DNA of 64,000 bases from contig JAIRBC010000021.1 in assembly GCA_022008415.1 (NCBI GenBank), positions 1-64,000 of the forward strand, in the 5' to 3' direction. This DNA comes from Cerina litoralis. GTDB lineage: Bacteria > Bacteroidota > Bacteroidia > Flavobacteriales > Flavobacteriaceae. The translations under genes were made by a program, and so were the position numbers. Position 1 is the stretch's first letter; each line of letters begins with the position of its first letter. Of this stretch, positions 44,244-53,793 are shown one piece after another. The notes beneath the pieces were generated by a model that saw nothing but the letters and a program-made list of their open reading frames with translations, was not told where the DNA came from and searched no databases.

Positions 44244-44783
44244 TTAAAAACTGATAGGAACCGTAACCCTAGTCGTTCCCCAGCCCAATACCATATTAAC
44301 ATCATCGCCTTTCCCGTCATAGGCAATCGAAAACGCCTCCAATTTTGCCGAGCCCTTGCCCACTTTGGCCGTAGTCCGGATAACATCCGCCGCTTCGTCA
44401 TAAGAATAGGCGCCCCATTGGTTGAGATTGCTGTTCAGTATAATAGTCCATTCGTTCGGTCCCGGTATCGTAAATAGGGAATAACTACCTGCCTTAATAT
44501 CCTTATCGCCAAACTTGGCATCCTTATAAAAGACTATTTCGTCCGCCTCATTGGCACCGGTACGCCAAACTTGGCCCATCGGAGCAAGTTCGGTAAGCGA
44601 ACGGCCCTTCAACTGCGGTCTACTATAGGTAATGCGGACCAATGCTTCCTTTTTGCTATGTGCATCGGGATACAAGGCCTGATCCATTGGGCTTTTGTCC
44701 AAGCCACTAAATTTTTGAGCGGTCGCAGTGGACGAAAAAACCAAAGTCAAAAGTAAAATTCCAAGTTTCATCAAATTTTTCAT
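44244..44783 (-). CDS. Secreted DUF2911 protein
   Basis: A 179-residue protein with a signal peptide (LGILLLTLVFSSTATAQ). LVRITYSRPQLKGRSL, MGQVWRTGANEADEIVFYKD, AGSYSLFTIPGPNEWTIILN and QWGAYSYD are the hallmark sequence of the DUF2911 family, common in Bacteroidota. The function is unknown. On the minus strand, TATATTTT lies about 30 bases upstream and is one base off the -7 consensus. Confidence 0.9.
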   Translation of the reverse strand: MKNLMKLGILLLTLVFSSTATAQKFSGLDKSPMDQALYPDAHSKKEALVRITYSRPQLKGRSLTELAPMGQVWRTGANEADEIVFYKDAKFGDKDIKAGSYSLFTIPGPNEWTIILNSNLNQWGAYSYDEAADVIRTTAKVGKGSAKLEAFSIAYDGKGDDVNMVLGWGTTRVTVPISF

Positions 44784-45161
44784 ACGTTTAAATTTATTTC
44801 CGAGTGTAAAATATAAAATTTCTCAAAACCAACCATCCCCGAAGCAGGGTAAACGGGGAACCTTCAGATCGAAACAAAGTAAATTTACGTCCGTTTAAAA
44901 GTGTTCCTTTTATTCCCTGAAGGGGTTTAAACAACTTCCTTTCAAAACTAATTAGTATTCCGCTTATTCTCTAATAAAAGTCGAAATATTTTACCAGGCT
45001 TACAGAAGACCCTCATTTTTAAAAATATTCTTCTTCTTAATTACATATTTATATTTATTTGTCAATTTATGTTGTATAAAGTAATCGTTTTATGGATTTA
45101 TGTTTTATAATTAAAACTTAAGATTCATATTTGCATACTTATTAGAACTAAATTAAACGAT
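44784..45161. other. AT-rich divergent region upstream of asnB
   Basis: About 380 bases, rich in A and T, between the divergent DUF2911 gene and asnB. CATATTTG at 45126-45133, one base off TAnnTTTG, lies 28 bases before asnB and may be its -7 box. No gene is seen. Confidence 0.5.
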
Positions 45162-46832
45162 ATGTGTGGAATAGTTTGTGCCTTCGATGTTAAGGAAAGT
45201 ACCGAGGTCCTTAGGCCTCAACTATTGGAAATGTCCAAAAAAGTACGGCATCGCGGTCCTGATTGGAGCGGTATCTATGCCGATGAAAAGGCTATTTTGG
45301 CCCATGAGAGGCTGGCTATCGTGGATCCGGCATCCGGCAAACAGCCCTTGTTGAGCCCAGATGGAAAGCTAATATTGGCAGCCAATGGTGAAATATACAA
45401 CCATAGGGCCTTGCGAAAACAATTTGAAGGGAAATACAACTTTCGGACCGAATCCGATTGCGAGGTTATCCTAGCGCTATACCAAGAAAAGGGAACGTCC
45501 TTTTTGGATGAAATGAACGGGATTTTTGGTTTTGCTATTTACGATTCCGAAAAAGACGAATATTTTGTGGCCCGGGACCATATGGGAATCATTCCGCTGT
45601 ATATGGGTTGGGACCAGAACGGTACTTTTTATGTGGCTTCGGAACTGAAAGCCCTTGAAGGTATCTGTACCAAGATAGAACTATTTCCTCCGGGACATTA
45701 TTTGCACAGCAATGACGGGGAACCCAAAAGGTGGTACACTAGGGATTGGATGGAGTACGATGCCGTTAAGGATAACGAAACCAGTATAAAGGCAGTAAAA
45801 GAGGCCTTGGAGGCGGCCGTACACCGTCAACTGATGTCCGATGTTCCTTATGGAGTATTGCTTTCGGGCGGATTGGATTCGTCCGTTACTTCGGCCATAG
45901 CTAAAAAATATGCACAACGAAGAATAGAATCCGACGATACCTCCGAGGCTTGGTGGCCCCAGTTGCACTCCTTTTCCGTTGGACTGGAGGGGTCCCCCGA
46001 TTTGGCCGCGGCTCAAAAAGTAGCGGACCATATTGGGACGGTGCATCACGAAATAAAATTTACGATCCAAGAAGGATTAGACGCCATTAAAGATGTGATA
46101 TACAACTTGGAAACGTACGACATTACTACGATCCGTGCCTCTACACCCATGTACCTAATGGCCCGGGTAATTAAATCGATGGGAATAAAAATGGTACTAT
46201 CCGGCGAAGGGGCCGATGAGCTTTTTGGAGGGTACCTATACTTTCACAAAGCGCCCAATGCGCAGGAATTTCATGATGAGACGGTTAGAAAATTAAGTAA
46301 ATTGCATATGTACGACTGCCTACGGGCCAACAAGTCTTTGGCGGCATGGGGAATCGAGGGACGGGTCCCTTTCTTGGACAAGGAATTTATGGATGTGGCC
46401 ATGCGTATTAACCCACAGGACAAAATGATCAACGGCGAACGCATGGAAAAATGGGTAGTACGGAAGGCTTTCGAGGATATGTTGCCAGAAAGCGTAGCCT
46501 GGAGACAAAAGGAGCAATTTTCTGACGGGGTGGGCTACAGTTGGATAGATACCTTAAAGGAGTTGGTAAAGGCAGAGGTCACGGACGAGCAATTGAACAA
46601 TGCCAAATATCGGTTTCCTTTGCAGACCCCGACCAGTAAGGAAGAGTTTTACTATCGTTCTATTTTTGAATCCCATTTTCCTTCTGATGCGGCCGCACTT
46701 TGTGTGCCACAAGAACCGTCAGTAGCCTGCAGCACCAAGATAGCGCTAGAATGGGACGAGGCATTTAAGAACATGAACGACCCTTCCGGTAGGGCCGTAT
46801 CCATGGTGCATGCCGATGCCTACGTAAAATAG
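45162..46832 (+). CDS. asnB: AsnB, glutamine-hydrolysing asparagine synthase
   Basis: A 556-residue enzyme that makes asparagine from aspartate, glutamine and ATP. The mature N-terminal Cys2 (MCGIVCAFD) is the glutaminase nucleophile; RHRGPDWSGIY and ANGEIYNHRALR belong to the glutaminase domain (1-205). GVLLSGGLDSSVTSAIAKKY (about 229) is the PP-loop that binds ATP, and LSGEGADELFGGYLYF (about 345) completes the synthase site. The length is typical of the AsnB class. Downstream is a strong terminator, so it is monocistronic. Confidence 0.96.
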   Translation: MCGIVCAFDVKESTEVLRPQLLEMSKKVRHRGPDWSGIYADEKAILAHERLAIVDPASGKQPLLSPDGKLILAANGEIYNHRALRKQFEGKYNFRTESDCEVILALYQEKGTSFLDEMNGIFGFAIYDSEKDEYFVARDHMGIIPLYMGWDQNGTFYVASELKALEGICTKIELFPPGHYLHSNDGEPKRWYTRDWMEYDAVKDNETSIKAVKEALEAAVHRQLMSDVPYGVLLSGGLDSSVTSAIAKKYAQRRIESDDTSEAWWPQLHSFSVGLEGSPDLAAAQKVADHIGTVHHEIKFTIQEGLDAIKDVIYNLETYDITTIRASTPMYLMARVIKSMGIKMVLSGEGADELFGGYLYFHKAPNAQEFHDETVRKLSKLHMYDCLRANKSLAAWGIEGRVPFLDKEFMDVAMRINPQDKMINGERMEKWVVRKAFEDMLPESVAWRQKEQFSDGVGYSWIDTLKELVKAEVTDEQLNNAKYRFPLQTPTSKEEFYYRSIFESHFPSDAAALCVPQEPSVACSTKIALEWDEAFKNMNDPSGRAVSMVHADAYVK

Positions 46833-46901
46833 CTGCGACGATCCCTATCCCTTCAACGTCCCGAACATGCGAGATACAGGGAGAGTTATCGGAATGGACC
46901 T

Positions 46902-46933
46902 AAAGCCCTGACGAAATACTGTCAGGGCTTTTT
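46902..46933 (+). terminator. Rho-independent terminator after asnB
   Basis: AGCCCTGAC and GTCAGGGCT form a perfect 9-bp stem around GAAATACT, preceded by A and followed by a T run. It separates asnB from the pyrR promoter. Confidence 0.85.
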
Positions 46934-46993
46934 CCATTTAAATGGGCCCCATATCATATTTTCTATTGGGTCCATTTTTTCGGTAGAATTCCC

Positions 46994-47001
46994 TACTTTT
47001 G
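46994..47001 (+). promoter_or_regulatory. Bacteroidota -7 box for pyrR
   Basis: TACTTTTG fits TAnnTTTG and lies 29 bases upstream of the chosen pyrR ATG. A TTG at 46976-46978 is a possible -33 element with a slightly short spacing. The box supports the ATG at 47030 and leaves no room for a long attenuator leader. Confidence 0.65.
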
Positions 47002-47029
47002 TCAAACGAACGCATTGACTGCCGAGAAT

Positions 47030-47569
47030 ATGAGTCAAAAAGTATTGCTTTCCTCCAAAGAGATCCATATTATCCTCCACCGTTTGGCCTGTCAGCTTTT
47101 GGAAAACCACCTCGATTTTAAGAATACAGTACTCATTGGCATACAGCCCAGAGGAATTTTTGTAGCCCAAAGACTCGCCAAGATCCTCAAAGAGGAATAC
47201 GGAGTAAAACACATACACCTCGGATTTTTGGATATTACCTTTTATAGGGATGATTTCCGACGGGGCGAAAAAACCCTGGAGGCCAATAAGACAAAAATCG
47301 ATTTTTTGATAGAGGACAAAAAAGTGGTCTTTATAGATGATGTATTATACACCGGCCGTAGTATCCGGGCTGCCCTTACCGCCATACAATCCTTTGGAAG
47401 ACCCATGGAAATAGAACTGCTGACCCTGATCGATCGACGGTTTAGTAGACATTTGCCCATTCAGCCCAATTATAGGGGGAGACAGGTAGATGCGATCAAC
47501 GAGGAAAAGGTTAAGGTGATGTGGGAGGAGAACGATGGAGAGGATGTTGTTTATCTGGTAGGGAGGTAG
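47030..47569 (+). CDS. pyrR: PyrR, pyrimidine operon regulator / uracil phosphoribosyltransferase
   Basis: A 179-residue type I phosphoribosyltransferase. LIGIQPRGIFVAQRLAKIL and LDITFYRDDF are typical of PyrR, and VVFIDDVLYTGRSIRAAL (about 100) is the PRPP-binding loop. It converts uracil to UMP, and in many bacteria binds pyr mRNA. pyrB follows 128 bases downstream on the same strand, so this is a pyrimidine locus. I start at ATG 47030; an in-frame TTG at 47015 would add five residues. I saw no obvious PyrR-binding hairpin in front of pyrB. Confidence 0.92.
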   Translation: MSQKVLLSSKEIHIILHRLACQLLENHLDFKNTVLIGIQPRGIFVAQRLAKILKEEYGVKHIHLGFLDITFYRDDFRRGEKTLEANKTKIDFLIEDKKVVFIDDVLYTGRSIRAALTAIQSFGRPMEIELLTLIDRRFSRHLPIQPNYRGRQVDAINEEKVKVMWEENDGEDVVYLVGR

Positions 47570-47697
47570 GTTTGGTTCAAGGTTCAATGTTGAAAATCAA
47601 AACCTGAATCTAGAAACAAAAATGAGATTCAGAAAGCTCGGTTAGAAAACAATAGCAATTAACTTAATTACATAGTAACTCAATAACTCAAAAATCA

Positions 47698-48624
47698 ATG
47701 AGCGAATTAAGTGTAAGGCACTTGTTGGGAATAAAATATCTGAACGAAGCGGATATCCAGCTCATTTTTGAGACCGCGGATCATTTTAAGGAGGTCATTA
47801 ACCGCTCCATTAAAAAGGTACCTTCGCTACGGGACATAACCATTGCCAATGTTTTTTTTGAAAACAGTACGCGTACAAAACTGTCCTTCGAACTTGCAGA
47901 AAAGCGGCTTTCCGCAGATGTCATCAATTTTTCCGCAGCACAATCCTCGGTAAAAAAAGGAGAAACGCTTATCGATACGGTAAATAATATTCTATCTATG
48001 AAGGTCGATATGGTGGTGATGCGCCATCCCAATCCCGGAGCCGGAATATTTCTGTCCAAAAACGTCAAAGCCTCCATTGTCAATGCGGGTGATGGCGCAC
48101 ACGAACATCCTACGCAAGCCCTGTTAGATTCCTTTTCCATCCGCGAAAAACTGGGTGATGTGGCAGGAAAAAAGGTGGTGATCGTGGGAGATATACTCCA
48201 CTCCCGGGTGGCGTTATCCAATATTTTTGCCTTGAAGTTACAGGGGGCAACCGTAAAGGTCTGCGGACCAAAAACGCTAATCCCGAAACATATTGAATCC
48301 CTTGGGGTACAGGTAGAGACCAATTTAAGGCGTGCCTTGAATTGGTGCGACGTGGCCAACATGTTGCGAATCCAGAATGAACGGATGGATCTCAGTTATT
48401 TTCCTACGACCAGGGAATACACCCAACAATTTGGGGTCAATAAAGCCCTATTGGACAGTCTTGACAAAGAAATTACGATCATGCACCCCGGACCCATTAA
48501 CCGGGGAGTTGAAATAACCAGCGATGTAGCCGACTCCAAACAATCCATAATCCTGAACCAAGTAGAAAATGGGGTGGCAATTCGCATGGCGGTTATATAT
48601 TTATTGGCCTCAAAAATTAAATAG
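47698..48624 (+). CDS. pyrB: PyrB, aspartate carbamoyltransferase catalytic chain
   Basis: A 308-residue enzyme that joins carbamoyl phosphate and aspartate in de novo pyrimidine synthesis. FFENSTRTKLSFELAEKRL (about 52) is the carbamoyl-phosphate site, MRHPNPGAG (about 107) and DGAHEHPTQALLDSFSI (about 130) follow, and MHPGPINRGVEI (about 260) is the aspartate-loop signature. No regulatory chain (PyrI) is adjacent. Co-transcription with pyrR is likely. Confidence 0.96.
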   Translation: MSELSVRHLLGIKYLNEADIQLIFETADHFKEVINRSIKKVPSLRDITIANVFFENSTRTKLSFELAEKRLSADVINFSAAQSSVKKGETLIDTVNNILSMKVDMVVMRHPNPGAGIFLSKNVKASIVNAGDGAHEHPTQALLDSFSIREKLGDVAGKKVVIVGDILHSRVALSNIFALKLQGATVKVCGPKTLIPKHIESLGVQVETNLRRALNWCDVANMLRIQNERMDLSYFPTTREYTQQFGVNKALLDSLDKEITIMHPGPINRGVEITSDVADSKQSIILNQVENGVAIRMAVIYLLASKIK

Positions 48625-48741
48625 CAGACTTGTTTTAGAATCGGTCATCTACAAGACTTATGCCCGTCATTTTCAAAACTTTGCAAGTTCTGTTTCCAAA
48701 CCGATCATCGGGCCGAAAAGACGAACCTTTAATACAGCCAT

Positions 48742-49074
48742 ATGATATTTGAAAAGCAAGACAACACCACCATCGTGTATCAAGAAGATATTTCGCTGGG
48801 AAAATTTCTTGAAAACCTTGAAGGTGCCTATCCCAAAATAAAAAGCGATCATATCATTGTCAATCTTTTTTCTTTCTCAAAACTCACCGCCAATGATTTG
48901 TTGGAATTCCTAAAATTGTCCAATTCCCACAGGAAGGCCAAAAAATCATTTGTCGTAGTGACAGACAAGGTCACCTATGACGAGGCCCCGGATGAGATTT
49001 GTGTGGTCCCCACCCTACAAGAAGCCAAGGACGTTATAGAAATGGAAGAAATTGAACGGGATTTGGAGTTATGA
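48742..49074 (+). CDS. Small protein coupled to RNase Z (STAS-like)
   Basis: A 110-residue acidic soluble protein of alternating helices and strands (IIVNLFSFSKL, KSFVVVTDKVTYDEAP), resembling a short STAS-type fold. Its stop overlaps the RNase Z start in ATGA (49071-49074), so they are translated together. This arrangement is common in flavobacteria, where it is annotated simply as an RNase-Z-associated protein; the function is unknown. Confidence 0.78.
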   Translation: MIFEKQDNTTIVYQEDISLGKFLENLEGAYPKIKSDHIIVNLFSFSKLTANDLLEFLKLSNSHRKAKKSFVVVTDKVTYDEAPDEICVVPTLQEAKDVIEMEEIERDLEL

Positions 49075-49988
49075 TGGAACTCCACATTCTCGGTTGTTAT
49101 GCAGCTACTCCGCGAACGATAAGCAACCCAAGTGGCCAGGTGTTGGAGATGAAAAATCATCTGTTCCTTATCGATTGTGGGGAAGGCACCCAAGTACAAT
49201 TGCGCAAAAACAAGATACGATTTTCCAGAATAAGGCATGTCTTTATTTCCCACCTCCACGGGGACCATTTTTTTGGGCTTCCCGGACTCGTCTCCACCTT
49301 CCGGTTGCTGGGCCGGGATTTAGAACTCCACATTTACGGACCTAAAGGAATTAAGGAAGCCATTACCCTTTTGCTGAAATTGGGCGATTCATGGACCAAT
49401 TATCCATTGGTTTTCCACGAGCTGGAATCTAAGGAACCAGAACTTATTTTTGAGGATGATCAATTGACCGTTGAGACCATTCCTTTGAACCATAGGATAT
49501 ATACCAACGGATTTTTGTTCCGTGAAAAATTAGGAGAGCGAAAACTGAACATAAAAACGGCAACCGAGTATGGAATTGATAAGTGCTATTACCAAAAAAT
49601 AAAAAGCGGGCACGATATTGTGATGGGCGATGGCACTGTAATTCCCAACCAAAAACTCACTTTTGATCCCCCAAAGCCAAAAAGTTACGCGTATTGTAGT
49701 GATACGGCTTTCCTTCCTTCCATAGTGCAACAAATAAAAAACGTAGACGTATTGTACCACGAATCTACCTTTTTGGAATCAGAAGCGCATCTGGTCAAAA
49801 AAACCAAACATAGCACCGCTAAGGAGGCAGCTACAGTAGCAAAGGATGCCGATGTCGGAACTTTGGTGCTGGGCCACTATTCTACCCGATACAAGTCTAT
49901 CCAACCCTTTAAGGACGAGGCTCTGGAAATATTTCCCAACGTAGAACTGGCCGATGACGGCAAAGTATTTCGGTTTTGGCAGAACTAA
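49071..49988 (+). CDS. rnz: RNase Z, tRNA 3'-end endonuclease
   Basis: A 305-residue short-form RNase Z of the metallo-beta-lactamase fold. The double-zinc motif is intact: FISHLHGDHFFGLPGLVSTFR (about 61) holds HxHxDH, and the later His are in YHESTF (about 229) and LVLGHYSTRY (about 264), with Asp in SYCSDT-type AYCSDTAFLPS (about 207). It removes 3' trailers from tRNA precursors lacking encoded CCA. Translation is coupled to the preceding small gene by ATGA. Confidence 0.95.
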   Translation: MMELHILGCYAATPRTISNPSGQVLEMKNHLFLIDCGEGTQVQLRKNKIRFSRIRHVFISHLHGDHFFGLPGLVSTFRLLGRDLELHIYGPKGIKEAITLLLKLGDSWTNYPLVFHELESKEPELIFEDDQLTVETIPLNHRIYTNGFLFREKLGERKLNIKTATEYGIDKCYYQKIKSGHDIVMGDGTVIPNQKLTFDPPKPKSYAYCSDTAFLPSIVQQIKNVDVLYHESTFLESEAHLVKKTKHSTAKEAATVAKDADVGTLVLGHYSTRYKSIQPFKDEALEIFPNVELADDGKVFRFWQN

Positions 49989-50077
49989 TTCCTTTATTCC
50001 CTATAAAAACATAAAAGTCCTTTCGTGTTTTCCTTTCTTTTGTGCAACTTTGTTACGCTAGATATTATGGAATAGAA

Positions 50078-50725
50078 ATGCAGAAAGACCTAGGAAATTA
50101 CCGAAAAACATACGAAAAAAGTGCCTTGTCGGAAGAATCCATTTCGGATAATCCTATGGAACTTTTCCAAAAATGGTTTTATGAGGTAGAAGCGACAGAA
50201 GGGGTGGACGAACCCAATGCTATGACCGTTTCTACAAAGGGACTGGATGGCTATCCCAAAAGCAGGATAGTGCTTCTAAAAAAGTATACAGGGGAGGGGT
50301 TTATTTTTTACACCAATTACGAAAGCGAGAAGGGCAAGGCAATAACGAACGACCCTAAAGTAGGTCTTTCCTTCTTTTGGCCGAACATGGAACGGCAAGT
50401 AATCGTAAAAGGAAACGCCGAAAGGATTGCCGCCAATTTATCCGACGGCTATTTTGAATCCCGTCCGGAAGGCAGTAAGCTGGGAGCTATCGTATCCCAT
50501 CAAAGTACAGTGATACCGTCCCGTGAGGTCCTGGAAGAAAAATTGAAACAGTTGGAAAGGGAATACCAAGGCAAGGAAATCCCGAGACCCGATTACTGGG
50601 GCGGGATTTTGGTGAGACCGGTGTCTATCGAGTTCTGGCAGGGTAGGCCCAATCGCCTGCACGATAGAATTAGATATACTTTACAGAAAAACTACGATTG
50701 GGAAATGGAACGGTTGGCACCTTGA
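50078..50725 (+). CDS. pdxH: PdxH, pyridoxamine/pyridoxine 5'-phosphate oxidase
   Basis: A 215-residue FMN enzyme that forms pyridoxal 5'-phosphate. MTVSTKGLDGYPKSRIVLLKKY (about 48) and FIFYTNYESEKGKAI (about 73) contact FMN; SRPEGSKLGAIVSHQS (about 129) and IEFWQGRPNRLHDRI (about 187) are C-terminal signatures with the substrate-binding Arg and His. I begin at ATG 50078; the frame extends to a GTG at 50042 whose product lacks family similarity. It lies downstream of rnz and upstream of sixA on the same strand. Confidence 0.95.
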   Translation: MQKDLGNYRKTYEKSALSEESISDNPMELFQKWFYEVEATEGVDEPNAMTVSTKGLDGYPKSRIVLLKKYTGEGFIFYTNYESEKGKAITNDPKVGLSFFWPNMERQVIVKGNAERIAANLSDGYFESRPEGSKLGAIVSHQSTVIPSREVLEEKLKQLEREYQGKEIPRPDYWGGILVRPVSIEFWQGRPNRLHDRIRYTLQKNYDWEMERLAP

Positions 50726-50887
50726 TCGGTATTCAGTTACCAGTACCCGGTATTCGATGGTCTGTGTTAAGTGTTCAGTAAGCAACCCATCAAATGTTCA
50801 AAGTTCAATGTTTAAATTGTCAGCATACTATTACTTGTTAACTTTTACCGATCAAATGAATAACCCAATAACCCAGTTACCCAATAA

Positions 50888-51373
50888 ATGAAAACACTCA
50901 TCCTAATGCGCCATGGCAAGTCTTCATGGGACTACGAGGTTAACGATCGGGACCGACCTTTGCAAGAGCGGGGAATAAACGATGCCCTTTTAGTGGCGTC
51001 CCGGTTTGTCTTTGAAAGGGGTTCCATAGATGCCGTTTTTTCTAGTCCTGCCATCCGGGCATTGCACACTTGTACCATTTTTCTGCGACATCTAGGATTC
51101 CCGATAGAACGTTTAAAGCTATCGGAAGAATTGTATGATTTTTCTGGCGGCAACGTCCATCAATTTATTAAAAGGTTGGACGATTCCATGGAAACGGTCA
51201 TGATTTTTGGCCACAACAATGCCTTTACCTATATTGCCAATTCCCTTGGAAATAATTCCATCGACAATGTCCCCACGGCCGGATTGGTGCAAATTAGTTT
51301 TAGCATCAATAATTGGAGTGCCATTACCCAAGGAACAACGGAAAATATTCTTTTCCCAAAGCACCTCAAGTAG
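50888..51373 (+). CDS. sixA: SixA-type phosphohistidine phosphatase
   Basis: A 161-residue member of the histidine phosphatase superfamily. LMRHGKSSWDY (about 6) is the RHG catalytic motif, FSSPAIRALHTC (about 51) the second Arg site, and MIFGHNNAF (about 101) the second catalytic His. SixA removes phosphate from phosphohistidine in proteins such as phosphotransferase components. It lies 162 bases upstream of ppk1 in the same direction, a pairing seen in other bacteria and linked to polyphosphate metabolism. Confidence 0.88.
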   Translation: MKTLILMRHGKSSWDYEVNDRDRPLQERGINDALLVASRFVFERGSIDAVFSSPAIRALHTCTIFLRHLGFPIERLKLSEELYDFSGGNVHQFIKRLDDSMETVMIFGHNNAFTYIANSLGNNSIDNVPTAGLVQISFSINNWSAITQGTTENILFPKHLK

Positions 51374-51535
51374 CGAACCCAAGTAAACTTTTTAAATTGA
51401 CCAAAAAATCGATTTTTTCACCCACACTTCGTCTTTTTCCCTTCCGGAACAACGTTGTGCAACTTAAAAAATCCTTCCATTTAGCAAAAAATATCCAATT
51501 TTCGTTTCGATCCAAATAGATTAAATTAGTTTAAA

Positions 51536-53626
51536 ATGATTAAATCCAAATATCAATATATAAACCGGGAAATCAGCTGGTTACAATTTAACGATCGTGT
51601 TCTTCAAGAAAGCGCCGATAAAAATGTCCCTTTGATCGAAAGATTGCGGTTTTTGGGGATTTTCTCCAATAATCTGGATGAGTTTTTTAAGGTTCGATAT
51701 GCCACGGTAAAGCGCATTTTCGATGCCGGAAAGTCGGGCAAAAGCGTCCTAGGGGGTGAAAAGGCCAAGGATTTACTCGAAGAAATTACCGAGATTGTAA
51801 TTAAACAACAAAGTGAGAGTCTGGAAATCCTGAGTGCAATTGAGATGGAGCTCGAGACCAAGAATATCTTCATTATCAACGAGACCGAAATCACCGCGAA
51901 GCAAGCAGAATTTATAAATGCTTATTTTATACAAAAGGTGAGTCCGATGTTGATGACCATTATCCTCAACGACCTGATGGAGTTCCCTATGCTAAAAGAT
52001 ACTGCGGCCTATCTAGCGATTAAAATGGTGCTCGGTCAGGATAAGGACGGAATATTCGCGCCCCGGAAAAACAGGTTGCGCTATGCCCTGATAGAAATTC
52101 CAAAGGACATAGATAGATTCGTGGTTTTACCCAAGGAGGGCGACAAGGACTTTATCATTATTTTGGACGATTTGATCCGTTTCTGTTTGGGCAAGATTTT
52201 TACAATGTTCGAGTACGATTCCATTTCGGCCCATATGATCAAGATTACTAGGGATGCAGAATTGGATATAGACAACGATTTGAGCAAGAGTTTTATAGAA
52301 AAAATATCATCGAGCGTAGAGCACCGAAAGATTGGCGACCCCGTGCGGTTTGTATATGACCAGTCTATTGAAAATGATACGTTGACCTTTTTAAAGGAAA
52401 AAATGGCCATTCAGGATGCAGACAGTGTTATTCCTGGCGGTCGCTATCACAACCGACGGGACTATATGAGTTTCCCCAGCCTGGGCCGCAACGATTTGAT
52501 GTACGAAAAAATTAAGCCGCTTCCGGTCAAGGGATTTACCTTGGAGGGCAGTTTGTTCGAACGTATTGCGAACAAGGATTACCTACAGTATACCCCTTAC
52601 CAAACCTTTGCCTATATCATAAAATTTTTAAGGGAGGCCGCCTTGGATCCCAAGGTGAGAAATATCAAGATTACCGTGTACCGACTGGCCGACAACTCCC
52701 AGGTTGCGGCATCATTGATCAATGCCGTCAAGAACGGCAAACAAGTGACCGTTCAGATAGAGCTACAGGCCAGATTTGACGAACAGGCCAATATTGAGTA
52801 CGCCGAACAATTGCAGTCCGAAGGGGTAAAATTAATTTTTGGTGTACCCGGATTGAAGGTGCACAGTAAAATCTGTGTTATCGAGCGGGAAGAAAACAAC
52901 ACGATCAAGCGGTACGGTTTTATCAGTACGGGAAATTTTAACGAAGATACAGCGCGAATCTATACCGATTATACATTATTCACCGCCCATGATGCAATTT
53001 TGAAGGAATTGGCCAAGGTCTTCGACTTTTTCGAGACTACCTATAAAATAAACAAGTACAAACATTTGATCGTGGCGCCCCACTATACCCAATCCGTGTT
53101 TAAAGCGCTAATCGACAAAGAAATAGCCAATGCCAAGGCTGGTAAAGAAGCTCACATCAAAATTAAGATGAACAGCTTTACCTCTTATAAGATGGTAGAT
53201 AAACTCTACGAGGCCAGTAATGCAGGGGTAAAGATCCAGCTGATTATCCGGGGAATCTGTTGCTTGGTACCCGGTATCCCGGGGATGAGCGAGAATATCG
53301 AAGCCATCAGTGTGGTGGATAAATTTTTGGAACATCCAAGGGTATTTATCTTTTGCAACAATGGTGAACCCAAGGTATACATCTCCTCTGCCGATTGGAT
53401 GACGAGAAATTTGGACTACAGGGTAGAAGTGGGATGCCCCATTTATGACGAGGACATTAAACAGGAATTGTTGGATACTTTCGAAATTTCATGGTCCGAT
53501 AATGTAAAGGCACGTGTCTTTTCAGCACTACAGGACAACGCCTATAAACGGGATGACAATCCCAGGATACGATCCCAGTTTGCCACCTACGACTACTACG
53601 TAAAAAAATTGGAAGAAACGTCTTAA
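51536..53626 (+). CDS. ppk1: PPK1, polyphosphate kinase
   Basis: A 696-residue enzyme that makes polyphosphate from ATP. The N-terminal domain starts NREISWLQFNDRVLQE; the phosphohistidine is expected in GLKVHSKICVIE (about 445), the second catalytic His in KFLEHPRVFIF (about 600), and SSADWMTRNLDYRVEVGCPI (about 620) is the C-terminal signature. KITVYRLADNSQVAASLI is the ATP site region. It works at the membrane. sixA is upstream and a polyphosphate glucokinase lies 19 kb away. Confidence 0.96.
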   Translation: MIKSKYQYINREISWLQFNDRVLQESADKNVPLIERLRFLGIFSNNLDEFFKVRYATVKRIFDAGKSGKSVLGGEKAKDLLEEITEIVIKQQSESLEILSAIEMELETKNIFIINETEITAKQAEFINAYFIQKVSPMLMTIILNDLMEFPMLKDTAAYLAIKMVLGQDKDGIFAPRKNRLRYALIEIPKDIDRFVVLPKEGDKDFIIILDDLIRFCLGKIFTMFEYDSISAHMIKITRDAELDIDNDLSKSFIEKISSSVEHRKIGDPVRFVYDQSIENDTLTFLKEKMAIQDADSVIPGGRYHNRRDYMSFPSLGRNDLMYEKIKPLPVKGFTLEGSLFERIANKDYLQYTPYQTFAYIIKFLREAALDPKVRNIKITVYRLADNSQVAASLINAVKNGKQVTVQIELQARFDEQANIEYAEQLQSEGVKLIFGVPGLKVHSKICVIEREENNTIKRYGFISTGNFNEDTARIYTDYTLFTAHDAILKELAKVFDFFETTYKINKYKHLIVAPHYTQSVFKALIDKEIANAKAGKEAHIKIKMNSFTSYKMVDKLYEASNAGVKIQLIIRGICCLVPGIPGMSENIEAISVVDKFLEHPRVFIFCNNGEPKVYISSADWMTRNLDYRVEVGCPIYDEDIKQELLDTFEISWSDNVKARVFSALQDNAYKRDDNPRIRSQFATYDYYVKKLEETS

Positions 53627-53793
53627 AAAATTGACAGTCGGCATCCCCATAGGTGTCTGGAGCAGTTTTTAGTTGGCAGTTGCAGTTTGCAGTTTTCTAG
53701 GGAACCGTTTATAAGTTAAAAGCCTATGGATTTTTAAAATAATCCCTAGTATTTACATTTGCCTTTAACCTATTACCCTTCACCATTAAACCA

